A stretch of 64,000 nt of DNA from Fistulifera solaris (taxonomy: Eukaryota > Bacillariophyta > Bacillariophyceae > Naviculales > Stauroneidaceae), in assembly GCA_030295235.1 (NCBI GenBank), contig AP026123.1, positions 2,542,001 to 2,606,000 of the forward strand, read 5' to 3'. Positions 21,946 to 31,684 of the stretch are shown one piece after another. Below the pieces are notes generated by a model, which had not been told where the DNA came from, ran no database searches, and worked only from the letters and a program-made list of their open reading frames with translations. The number at the start of each line of letters is the position of its first letter. The first letter of the stretch is position 1. Position numbers and translations under genes: made by a program.

Positions 21946-24900
21946 CTAGTCGGACTCTATTAACACGGGTTCACAGAGCCAATCGATGAGTTCAGCTCCC
22001 GACATTTGGCGCGGATCACCTTTGCCCCACGATCCAGGCCTTCCAGAGGCTGCGTCCGCAATTTTAGAATAGGCGACAGCAAACTCACGACGAATGCGGT
22101 GATAATAACCTCCTCGGAGAACGTGAGCGACGTCGTAAAATGTTTCAAAAGGGTCTTCGATTGTGAGTGCGGCACTGTAGTTCCTCCATCCGTCAAATTC
22201 AGCTTTAACTTCACGTTCGACAACTCCACGGCATGCAGTTGAATGTAAACTGACAACATGCCGTTTGTAGTTGAACTCGTAAGCAAAATAACGAAAGAAC
22301 GAAGCCAAAAGAATACCGAGGGAAAGGTCTTGGCCTGAAAACTGTATCTGGAGGTATGCTCTCTGTTCCTGTTTTACTGGTCGACTAAAGTATGTATTGA
22401 CCACCTTGTCCTCCACCAGTGGGTGTTTGATCATGTTTCGAGGAAGAGCAGGAACTTCGGTGTAAGGTGTACCAGGAGGAGAACCAAGCCATCGAGGATC
22501 CATCCAATGAAAATTTGGGAGAAGGGGAGTGGGACCAGGCTCCTGTTGACGTCGAATGGCAGCGTTTCCTTCAACTGGGGCCACTGGAGAAACTAAACCG
22601 TTCCCTGTTCGTTTGTGATAGGTCAAAAAATGAAGCAGCATGATAATGTATCCGTAGCTGCTCAATGTGTGTTTCGCTGGGTTGTTAATGTCGCGCGCTT
22701 TGGCCCATCGCTTAATGATAGCTGCAAGTACACGGGTAATAGGTGTAATCTCCGCATAGCAGCGAAGATACGATGTATTAAGAACTGCCAGCGGATTTTG
22801 CATAGACAAGTCACAGTCAATTAGATCTTCTGCATCACCCGTCAATGGATTTGGGCATTGAAACATGAGAATAGGTATCCGAGCCGTTAGGCGACATGTG
22901 TCCACACCTTTCATGCCGGATTCTTCCAGCTTTGTCGCAAGCTTCGCCATTGCCTCGGCACCAGATATGTCGTCTTCGTTTAACTTGCTACCCTCCGGTA
23001 GCTGCAGGCACATATCGATGTCTGACTTGGGAGAGCCAAAGCCGTTGGCTGAGGAACCAAAAATAACAACTCTGGAGTTAGCAGGGAATGCGCCACTCTC
23101 ACAAACAAGTTGTTCAACGCGCAACCTTATGAGCTCTCTCTTCCGGACGATGGAATCTTCGTCTGCAAATAGTTCGTGGTAATAACTCCCCATAGCTGCC
23201 GATAAACCATTGAAGAGAGAGACTGCCCTTGGATCCATGGAACGCTGCTCCGGTGCATTATTCTTGCGTGGGAAAAGGACGTCGTCCATGCCCATGGTAT
23301 TCGGTTCAAAGCTTAGTGTCCTTTGTTGCATCTTGATTCGTGCTTGCCGGTACGCTGCAAAGTCCTCTGCTGTAATAGGATTCGGTAAATCGCGCATGGC
23401 CTCATACCAAAGCGTGCCACTATTCTCGGATCCTGCAGATCCTGGTATCGCAAATTCTTCCGACAAGGGACACCACAATTCAAACTCAATTCTCATCTTG
23501 ATCATGAGATCTCGACGCAACAAACTGGGCATTGTCGGGTTGGTCACTACCGCGCGTAAAATGCTAGCAAACGCTAGTTGCGAATCTCTCCATTTGCGCT
23601 CACACGAAGCTTTCCCGCTCATTAATGTTTTGGTTTTTTCACGAAGCTCGGTGGCCATTTCCGACTCAATCGCGCCTCCATCGGTCGAGTGGAGTTCGGA
23701 ACCCACTGACAGGGCTTGGGATTTGCTATCTTGCTCGTCATCTTCATCCTCCACTTGTAACTTGAGTTGTTCGACGGCAGTTTCGAGTTCGGACATTTTC
23801 TGATTCGTTTTCGTGTATTCACTAAAACACGCATCAATGACTTTCCGCGCTTCCTGAATGCACCCCCACGTCGCCCGCGCCGACGAATCATTCGGCCGCA
23901 CCAACGGCGTCTCCAGCACCAATGCCAAGGACAGCAAAGACGAAAGTGACGTTGGATTGCTCTTTTTCGCTTTAAAATTGCTCAAAATGAACCGAATCGT
24001 GGATTCGTAATCTTCTTCGCGGACCCGCACGTGTAAACTGGGCCCGGTCGCCCAGGTATACAACGGCTCCCCCTCGTTGTGCATGCGAAAGACGACATGT
24101 CCCGGAGTCCGGGGCGAATAAAAGGGCACACGGCCGCATACCATATTCCCTTCCTTCCAATAATCGTACGACCGATGTTCATCCCCTAACACTGGTTTGG
24201 AAATAATGGACGCTTGCGATCCATTTTCGGTACAGCCCGTCGGAATAAGCCAATGGTACATTGTTTCAGGGCCTGTTCGAGATTATTAGACGATGATTGT
24301 TGTTGCAAAAACGCCAGTGGCAACGACCAATGCGCCGACAATTCTTGTCGGGGCGCCAATGTTAAAACTGTACTCGTATCGTGTCCCGAAATTCCTTGGA
24401 CGCGCAAAATTCCGGGTTGTTCTTCGACCTTTGTCCACAATCGTTTGGGAGGAGGAACATCTTTTTTGGTGTTCGTCGCCGGCGTCGGAGGGATACTGTT
24501 GTTGTTATTGGTTTGTGGTGTCACCGGGAGAGTCGTGGATCGGGACGGAGTCGATGGTAACGGAGGGGCATTGGGTGTAGACCAAGTGGGAGTGTTATTA
24601 TGCTCCGTCGCAAAGGGATTGGATGATGGTTGATGATTATTTAATTGTGGTGTCCGTGGCGGTGTAGTAGCCGCATGGGTGGAAGACGTTGTAGCACGAG
24701 GCGGTTCTGAAATCGTCGCGGAATTATTAATGTTGTGACTGTAAGGATGATTGGATGTCCACGGATTCTTCGGTTCGACAGTAGGAGTTGCACTAGTTGT
24801 CGGTGAAGAACTTTCTTCTGGTGGTTCGGAGAGAAACACCCTCGCTTGTTGCAAAAGAGTTGTTCATCCTTGTGATGATTTAAATACAATTCATGTATCT

Positions 24901-25292
24901 GCAAGGCTTGTGCATTTCCACTCTTTAGATAGGGCAAAAAGCAATTAGAACGTCCTGCGCGCACGAAAGAGAGTGAAGAAGGACATGTCAGTGAACTAAT
25001 TGATGCATAAAAAGAAAAGCCGATTCGAAAACTCTTACTTCATCTTTCATTTGTGTTGCCGCATTCGCAGAAGCCGCACTATTGTTGTTTCTATGACTCG
25101 AAGTCGTGGCATCGTCCTGCCGTCTTCGAGGAGCATTGCTTTTCCTACCTCGTCCACTGTTGTTACTTCTTCCGCCACGAGGAGTCGAAGAACTGTTGCT
25201 ATTGTTTGGATTCGATTCCGGCGAAGCAGGATGTCGTCCTCCGCCGCGTCCGGATGGACCCCTCGTCCTCCTCCTCGTCGACGACCGGACAT
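21946..25292 (-). CDS. Cid1-like terminal uridylyl/adenylyltransferase with long N-terminal extension; several probable frame errors
   Basis: The catalytic part has the nucleotidyltransferase signature FGSSANGFGSPKSDIDMCL (two Asp), a third Asp in IDCDLSMQN, and PAP-associated motifs LSSYGYIIMLLHFL and LGILLASFFRYFAYEF. These define non-canonical poly(A)/poly(U) polymerases. A preceding segment (VPFYSPRTPGHVVFRMHNEGEP...ATGPSLHV) looks like a beta-sandwich. Upstream comes a Ser/Thr/Pro/Asn-rich linker and, after an intron at 24955-25038 (GTAAGA...CGCAG, 84 nt), an Arg/Gly-rich first exon from ATG 25292. The frame moves at AA 24261-24262, AAAA 24853-24856, AAAAA 24936-24940 and CCCC 25259-25262, each fixable by one base. 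The catalytic frame alone is intact from 24261 to 21946. Confidence 0.8.
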
Positions 25293-25711
25293 GTTGATGT
25301 ATTTCTTATGCCTTGCTGGCTTCTCTCTTTCGAACTCTCACTTAAAACTGATACTCCTGGTGAATGAGCTGATATAGAAAGGATGTCAATGCTTGGATCG
25401 CTTTCGTTCCTTTTTGTGAATAATAAGAGACATTGGCATCCTCGCCCACAATGCGAGAGTGTGTCGAAGGAAAAAGAAGGAGATGTCTTTTTTCGCGAGA
25501 CTTCTGGTTACCGCATGGTCGGACGGACCTTGGTCGTAGTAAAATCGAGAGGGCACACACTGGCTAGGAATGTTTTCCATGAACGAACAGACAACGATGA
25601 GCAAGATCATTCGACGTCTAGAATGACATCATACAGTAGCACAAATAGCTGTAGCCTACCAGTAATGAGCAAAACAATTGCAAATTGAAGCAGTTCGCAT
25701 CGATTGAATCC

Positions 25712-25795
25712 TGATTCATGACGGAAATGCAGTCGTGGTCAAATCCGGGCAACACTCTGGTCCATAGTAACTTTCCGAAGACAACGTTTCGCAAG
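25712..25795 (-). repeat. dispersed hairpin repeat, inverted
   Basis: Plus strand reads TGATTCATGACGGAAATGCAG TCGTGG...CAACACTCTGGTCCATAGTAAC...AGACAACGTTTCGC. The reverse complement has the GCGAAACGTTGTCT block, TTACTATGGACC, AGTGTTG and CACGACTG in the standard order. Confidence 0.8.
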
Positions 25796-26127
25796 AATCA
25801 TTCACGACAAATAGCCGAGTGAGCAGTTCATGCTGCTTCCCGTTCAAGCACAGTGATGGAAGCGTGTCAAGCTAGCAATGGACGGACACGACGGAAGTGC
25901 AGTAGTGCTTTCGATAAAACAACATTCTCATGTTTTTTCTTGCTACTCTCAATTTTTATTTTATTTATTTTATTTGCTGCAAAAGCATTCAATCAGTTTT
26001 CAATACAATGTAGTGCAACTGATAAGCAAAAAGTGTTGTTGATTCATTCGCTTGCGACGCCGATTCTTTTCCTTCTTCCGTCGAGCGAGACGAGCGGAGG
26101 CTCGTTCGCAGTCTGGCTCCTTAGCTG

Positions 26128-26160
26128 AGTGACTGAAATGCAGTCGTGGAAAAAGTAATA
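26128..26160 (-). repeat. partial dispersed hairpin repeat, inverted
   Basis: GTGACTGAAATGCAGTCGTGGAAAAAGTA: only the hairpin and adjacent A-run remain. Confidence 0.6.
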
Positions 26161-26441
26161 TACACAATGAGCTATAGCTGGTTCCAAATTAGTCGCAGCG
26201 GTAAGCGCACTTAATTCGACCTTCGACCTTTGTTTACCTTTTCCCGTGTGCGCGCACCGCGCGCTCTAAAATTTCCCTCCGCAACAACAAACGCAATAAC
26301 GCAACAAACAACGCAACAAAAATAACCGCAAAGAAATAAAACCAACAACAACGTTCTATATTACATCATTGTCACTTTTACTCGACCCGGATCTCTCTTC
26401 TCAACAAGTTCGAATCAGAAAAGCATTAAACGGGAAACGCT

Positions 26442-27215
26442 ATGAACCGATCTTTTCTATTCTTCCGTTTTCTGTTGTTTACAACGACGACAGTTGCAGC
26501 CTTTCATGCTTCTCTTCTGCAGTCTCAAGTGTCGCGTCGACCGACCTTTGTCGCTACACAGTCTACTGACGCGGAAACACCCGAAGAACAACCGGAAGGT
26601 GAATTGACGCTCTTAAAACCTTATTTACCCGCCGTCGATCCAATGTACATGCATCGCGGACCCATCGGACAAGGCACCTTTGTGATTTCGCGCACGGGAG
26701 GACCCACACTGGAAGAATTGTCGAATGCGAACATGTTACAGATAGTCAAATGTCAATGTACCGACTTGGAAGTCAATACACTGGTCTGGAAGTGTTTGGG
26801 ATATCGTTACGATGAAAAGGAACAGTTATGGAACGACAATACGCTCGTTTTTCCCAATTGGCGCGAGAAATATCCGACGCCCCCGGATTTTCTCGGGATG
26901 CGTCGTGTGTACGAAAAAGAAGTCGATCAACCGTCGTTACGCGCCAATCAAGCCCTGGTCCGGTCGGTACCGGTGCATGCCAAACAAAGTTTGAAGACGG
27001 CTTTGAAACCCGAAGGCTGGAAAGGATATCAGTACAAAGAACTGACACCCAACAAGACACGACGCGCGCAATGTGCCAATTGGTTAATTTTTTATCGCAA
27101 TGAATTGTTTGGTTATACGTTGGAAGAATTGCGGGCGAGAAGGCAACAACAAAAAGAACAACATCAGCAAAATGAAGAGCCGACGTGGTCTCCGCCAGTA
27201 AAAGAAGTGTATTAA
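26442..27215 (+). CDS. DUF1823 protein with plastid-type presequence
   Basis: 257 residues from ATG 26442. Residues 1-20 form a signal peptide ending TVAA-F, the A-F step of diatom plastid targeting. The mature part has VNTLVWKCLGYRYDEKEQLW, PNWREKYPTPPDFLG, GYQYKELTPNKTRRAQCANWL and LFYG-like C-terminal helices, matching DUF1823, a family shared by cyanobacteria and photosynthetic eukaryotes. Function is not established; its distribution suggests a chloroplast role. The C-terminal 35 residues are Gln/Glu-rich and not conserved. No intron or frame break. Confidence 0.9.
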   Translation: MNRSFLFFRFLLFTTTTVAAFHASLLQSQVSRRPTFVATQSTDAETPEEQPEGELTLLKPYLPAVDPMYMHRGPIGQGTFVISRTGGPTLEELSNANMLQIVKCQCTDLEVNTLVWKCLGYRYDEKEQLWNDNTLVFPNWREKYPTPPDFLGMRRVYEKEVDQPSLRANQALVRSVPVHAKQSLKTALKPEGWKGYQYKELTPNKTRRAQCANWLIFYRNELFGYTLEELRARRQQQKEQHQQNEEPTWSPPVKEVY

Positions 27216-27599
27216 TAAATAGATAACATATTATGTATTATGTTTGAATGAATTTCGACACCGTCGATTTAGAAGTGTTATGAGACTTGATAATATTTTC
27301 GTGATTGAATTCAATCATAACATCGCCCTTCGTGATTTAAGAGCTGAGATCTGCGATAAATTGTAAAGGAAGGGTACTTAGTTTCATCGGGAAATCTCCT
27401 CCGGATTTACTATGGGCTGCGACGCATTAGAGAAGTGATCAGACGACTCGCTCGGTTTTTTCAGTCCCGAGCCACATTCCACGTGTCTGTTTTTTGCGAT
27501 AGATAATAGATAAGTGCACGCATTGCAGTTTTCTCGTTTGACCAGTTTTTTTTTTGCAATGAGCAACAACAAACAGCAATATATACAAAACGTAACAAT
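27216..27599. other. intergenic, no gene seen
   Basis: 3' flank of the DUF1823 gene and 5' flank of the thioredoxin-fold gene. Nothing distinctive. Confidence 0.4.
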
Positions 27600-28900
27600 A
27601 TGAAAGGATTATCATCATTATCAAGAGCTGTGCGTCGCATTATCCTTCTCATTCTTGTGTGCATCGCACTGACATACGCCGCGACAGAACGAGCCGGGCA
27701 CATTGATTTGTTCGATGCCGATACATTGTCGTACTATTTACAATTCAATCAAAGCAACAACAAAGAGAACGACGCATCCGTAAAACATCCCTACGATGTC
27801 GTTGTCTTGTATTACGCCCAGTGGTGTCAAAATTGTCGTTCTTTGTCACCCATGTACATTCGCATTGCTGAAATATTAAAAGCCGGGGAAGCCAAATCGA
27901 ATATTATAATGGGTTATTTTGATTGTGAAGCGGATTATGAACACGCTGTGCTTTGCGAACAAGTCGGTATTACCCATTATCCGACCCTACAGTACATTTC
28001 GTTAGCACCGGATCATCGATTGCCGCACACACAAAAGAAACTACCACCCCATGTTACACAATTCCCCGGCAACTGGCAAGTGGGTGAATCCATTTTGGAT
28101 TGGATTCGGACCATGTCCTTTTAAGTCAATGGCATCGGGCGTCTTGGGGTAAAGCCTTGCGACAATTCTTGTTTGCGAAATCATCGTATCCGCAATCCTC
28201 CGTGTCTGAACTTCCCGTGGGATTGCCACCTCAAGTGGCGAATCAAAAACAATTGCAAGCCGCCGAACAAGCTCTCAACTCGTCTCAAGCCTTAGTGACA
28301 CGCACATCGTATTATGTCGATGCCCTCTTGGCACCCATGCCCTGCCGTGACAACCACTGCATGACCGAATCTGCCACCAATATCACATACATTGACGCGT
28401 ACGGGTATTTGGACCGCACCGCCGGATGGAGTTCCATGACACCGTCGGCACAAATTGTGCGCAGTTGTGTCTTGGAAGCGGTCCTCGATGTGTGTCAACG
28501 ATTGCAAGTGCAAATTGCGGAAGTGTGGTTGTCGCAACAGAAACCAATTCCGCAAGTGGAGTATTTGACACAGGAGCAGTTGGAACGATTCGAACCGGAA
28601 ACGCGGCAAATGATGGAAGAGCAAGAGCCGTATTGTTTGCAGATTGATCAGTGTATCATGAAACAATTGGAACCGGTGGAAGTGTGTTTGCCACCGACGT
28701 GTCCATTTCAAGAGACTTATAAGTGTCGGTATTTGACGACTTGCTTTGTGGATGCTGTGCAACGAGATTATGCGGACGCTCTCGGTGTCGAATGGAAGCC
28801 ACATGGTTCTATAAGTGAGCCAACGGCACAAAAGAAACAAGAAACGAAGCAACAAGGGGAGGAGCAGGCACCCAAGAAACAAAAGTGGGGTCTCTTTTAA
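27600..28900 (+). CDS. ER-type thioredoxin-fold (PDI-like) protein, one probable frame error
   Basis: ATG at 27600. Residues 11-28 form a signal peptide. The thioredoxin domain contains VVVLYYAQWCQNCRSL with a CQNC active site (C76, C79), a PDI-like W-C-x-x-C, then DCEADYEHAVLCEQVGITHYPTL with the cis-Pro. The frame stops at 28122 but continues one base over at CC-TTTT (28117-28122) as LLSQWHRASWGKALRQF to 28900; reading through gives about 430 residues. The C-terminal half is Cys-rich (PMPCRDNHC, CVLEAVLDVCQRL, CLPPTCPFQETYKC, TTCFVDAV) and ends Lys/Gln-rich without KDEL. Likely a secretory-pathway oxidoreductase; client unknown. Confidence 0.8.
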
Positions 28901-29589
28901 GTTAAAAACAATAAAAACACGCGACTGTAGTCTACGTGGGCGACTCTACGTTTGAAGGCAAGTAGTCGTTTTCGCTACATTGTGCTGATGCCATTGTCCC
29001 GACACTCGTCGCAAGTATACGCGGTACATTCGCTACATTACTTTTTTTTATAATAAACAATACCGAAAGCCTGTCGCTTTTTATCTGCGCTTCTCATCAT
29101 TTGAACCGAATGATAGAAAAGCTAGGTACTAGTTAGTCTTGGGTCAAAGTGCAACGTATGAGAATGTAAATGGGAGCGGTTATCGACTTGTCTGTGGTCT
29201 GTGTAGTCTATCTAAAGTTAGACGAACTTTACGGGATTCGGGACTCAGACCACGACTGAAACAAGATGCGTCACTGACACCACGTATAGTATGACTTGAA
29301 GTGTTAGTTTACCCGAAACTGCGACATCAGGATTATTAATGCATTTCTGAAATTTGTACTATTTTCTAAGCACTTCAACGAACGTGAAGAAGAATGCCAT
29401 CAGCTTCTGCATTTTCTTCGTGCTCTTTTTTCCACCGACGAAACTGTTCCACGACGATGATAGCCATCAACTTTTTGTCGTGCACTTCGTAATAAGCAGA
29501 CAATTTCAAATTGGATTCGGAGGAGAACTATTCTCATTCAAAATCCAAATAATAGTCGACTGCCGATCATTAAAACTCAACGTACAACC
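28901..29589. other. intergenic with degenerate dispersed repeats
   Basis: Unique sequence plus diverged repeat copies at about 29253-29335. The last 200 bases are the 5' flank of the PAS gene. No gene supported. Confidence 0.45.
29253..29335 (+). repeat. degenerate dispersed hairpin repeats (two fragments)
   Basis: ACCACGACTGAAACAAGATGCGTCACTG is a hairpin variant. It is followed by TATAGTATGACTTGAAGTGTTAGTTTAC, the left part of another copy. Confidence 0.5.
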
Positions 29590-30331
29590 ATGAATCGTTT
29601 GGCGCCCCTTCGTTCACTCCGCCGACTGGCTGCTTCTTCGGAAGCATCTTGGTCGAAGCAAATGTCCTTCGCATCGCCCGAATCGGATTTTGCCGCTGCT
29701 TCTCTTCCGTCTCCATCGCATACGACGGCAACTACGCGTGCGCTGTCGGCGTGGTCAGGACAGCTCACTTTCGCATCTGCCGAATCGGATTTCACTCAAT
29801 CGAACATGATGAAAGACATTTCTCCGTCACGATCCCTCAGCACATCATCACTTGGTCAGCTGTGGTCACAAACACTGTCGTTCGCTTCACCCGAGAGTGA
29901 TTTCACAACATCGTGGTTCCAATCGACTGAATCATCACCTCGATTGCCCCAAACGTTAGCAGAGGCTTTGATGGAAGAAAAGCGCGCTGTCGTGGTGACG
30001 ACCGCCGCGAGTCCGCACAAAATTGTTCATGTCAACGCGGCGTGGGAAGGCTTGTGTGGCTATTCACGATCGGAAGCGCTGGATCGCACTCTTTCCTTGA
30101 TTCAAGGACCCGATACAAACTCCCAATTGGCATCGAGCACCGTTCAGAAAGTTCTTTCACAACAGCAAGTTCACGATGCGTACCTAGTCAACTACGCCAA
30201 GGACGGTCGTCGTTTCATCAATCACCTTTCTATGGGACTCCTGTCGTTGGAAGGTGAAAACAATTCTCATGGTCGGTGTTTTAGAAGAAGTACAAGCGGA
30301 GGATGTTCCTTTGCGAATGGTGTCGTATTAA
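29590..30331 (+). CDS. PAS-domain protein with triple W-x6-FASPESDF motif; one probable frame error
   Basis: ATG at 29590. Residues 1-110 hold three copies of a 14-residue motif, W-S-x-x-(M/L)-(S/T)-F-A-S-(P/A)-E-S-D-F, at W21, W55 and W92. A PAS domain follows (about 130-235): AVVVTTAASPHKIVHVNAAW, GYSRSEALDRTLSLIQGPDT, DGRRFINHLSM. The segment TLSLIQGP sits where LOV domains have NCRFLQGP, so the flavin-adduct Cys is absent. The direct frame runs to 30384 with an unconvincing tail; removing one A from AAAA 30257-30260 gives ILMVGVLEEVQAEDVPLRMVSY and a stop at 30331, which completes the PAS fold. Function unknown; a small sensory or adaptor protein is plausible. Confidence 0.75.
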
Positions 30332-30516
30332 CTTTCGCAAGTTGCACCACATACGTCTTTAGAGTAATCCATACGCTTAGATGAAAATCATAATTCAAAC
30401 TAGGTTGTGGGGGTTGATGATAGTTGCGGAGTCCATTGTGGTTGAACCGCATTTTAAAACTTTGATTCCTTTCGAAAATCATTGCGTTCAAAGTTATGTC
30501 TTCCGAATGTTTCGTA

Positions 30517-30578
30517 TGGACTATAGGCCAAAGTGTAGATGACTTTTTTCACGACTGCAAGTCAGTCACGAGTCACGA
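30517..30578 (+). repeat. dispersed hairpin repeat
   Basis: GGACTATAGGCCAAAGTGTAG...CACGACTGCAAGTCAGTCACGAGTCACG; both arms intact. Confidence 0.75.
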
Positions 30579-30732
30579 TTCTGCTGAGCCAGATTTCATC
30601 GCAAATATTCGGTTCGCTCTGTAATTTTGGTGAACTCCTTTTGTTCCTAGCATAGTCAATTTTACCATTTGAATGATTTTCAATGCACGGCTCAATATTT
30701 TGCTTCAAATTTGCTTCCGAGTCGCTGTCGAC

Positions 30733-30772
30733 CTATACACTAGCACGACTGCAGTTCAGTCATGAACCGTGG
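30733..30772 (+). repeat. dispersed hairpin repeat, internally deleted
   Basis: CCTATACACTAGCACGACTG then CAGTTCAGTCATGAACC; the AAAGTGTTGG block is missing. Confidence 0.55.
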
Positions 30773-31309
30773 TTGGCAGAGCCGCAGACTTCGCAGCCTA
30801 ACGTTCTTGCAACTTACTAAGCCTTCAGCTCTATCGTGATTGCCTCATATCCATTTGTATTTCAAATCACACATATCTACCATTCACTTGTCCGCTTGCA
30901 ACGATTGGGAGGCATCTATGAGGTATTAGCTTTCCGATCTAGAAGAGGATTTTAGTCAATTGATGGCACCAAGCAGGAGCACCGGTTGTTTTTAATAAAC
31001 TAACACAGTTCATGAGAGTTTTTAGCTGCCTTTGCATTGAACCCTTCACCTGGCAATTGCAGTGACGCTCTGAGGATACCCGTTACATAATGATCAATGC
31101 AAATTGCACTTTATATCAAAGGCGTGATCTAAAACTGACTATTAGCAGAACCCGCTTATGACGCCGTTTCTTGCAAATTGATTCTGCTTTACATTTCTAT
31201 CAACGCATTACCTAAAAGCATCGAAATCGGATGTCGCGTTCCGTTAACGATTGTGTGTCGTGATACTCCGGAATACCTCGATGTAGAATTTCTAACTTTA
31301 CGTTTTTAA

Positions 31310-31684
31310 CTAGAATTGTTGCTGCGATGCAGCTTGCTGTTTCTTTGCAAGTCGTCCCATCATTAATTCGTTCGAATCGAGCCATTTATTCGTGATGGAA
31401 TAAATGCAAGCAACTTCCCTTCCGGAAAGTTTGGGGTCTTTGGTTGCGGATGTGACGCACTTTTCGAAGGACCGTTGCGTCAAATCGGTAATCACTGTTT
31501 GAATCAGCATTTGTTGTTGCAATGCCATGGAAAATTGTTGAAAATCGGACACACCACTACCGCCTCCTTGCATGGGAACGGTAGACGCAAAGTGATCGTC
31601 CGCACCGCCGTCCATGAACCCTTTTTCGGACGACCCCGTGTCTTCTTCTTTATTTCCGCCGCCACCTAAGCCGAACCAAGACAT
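31310..31684 (-). CDS. small TIM (Tim8/13-type) chaperone with only the inner cysteine pair
   Basis: 124 residues from ATG 31684. A Gly/Asp-rich N-terminal third is followed by a helix-turn-helix, MALQQQMLIQTVITDLTQRSFEKC...GREVACIYSITNKWLDS. This resembles Tim8/Tim13 subunits (Tim10/DDP zinc-finger family), which chaperone hydrophobic proteins across the mitochondrial intermembrane space. Family members carry twin CX3C motifs. Here the first motif is S-F-E-K-C and the second C-I-Y-S-I, so the outer cysteines are lost and the inner pair is kept. A similar loss is known in some protist small TIMs. No presequence is expected or seen. Confidence 0.75.
   Translation of the reverse strand: MSWFGLGGGGNKEEDTGSSEKGFMDGGADDHFASTVPMQGGGSGVSDFQQFSMALQQQMLIQTVITDLTQRSFEKCVTSATKDPKLSGREVACIYSITNKWLDSNELMMGRLAKKQQAASQQQF

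Larger units (their letters stand above)
25293..26441. other. intergenic with two inverted dispersed repeats
   Basis: 5' flank shared by the transferase (minus) and the DUF1823 gene (plus). It contains minus-oriented repeat copies at 25712-25795 and 26128-26160. An ORF at 25853-26128 (91 codons, one hydrophobic segment) overlaps no known feature and is not convincing. AACAACAAACGCAATAACGC-type short repeats lie at 26281-26350. Confidence 0.5.
30332..31309. other. intergenic with two dispersed repeats
   Basis: Repeat copies at 30517-30578 and 30733-30772; otherwise unique sequence. No coding region supported. Confidence 0.5.

Noticed and set aside
29990-30331. LOV photoreceptor
   Set aside because: The adduct-forming cysteine and preceding Asn are missing.
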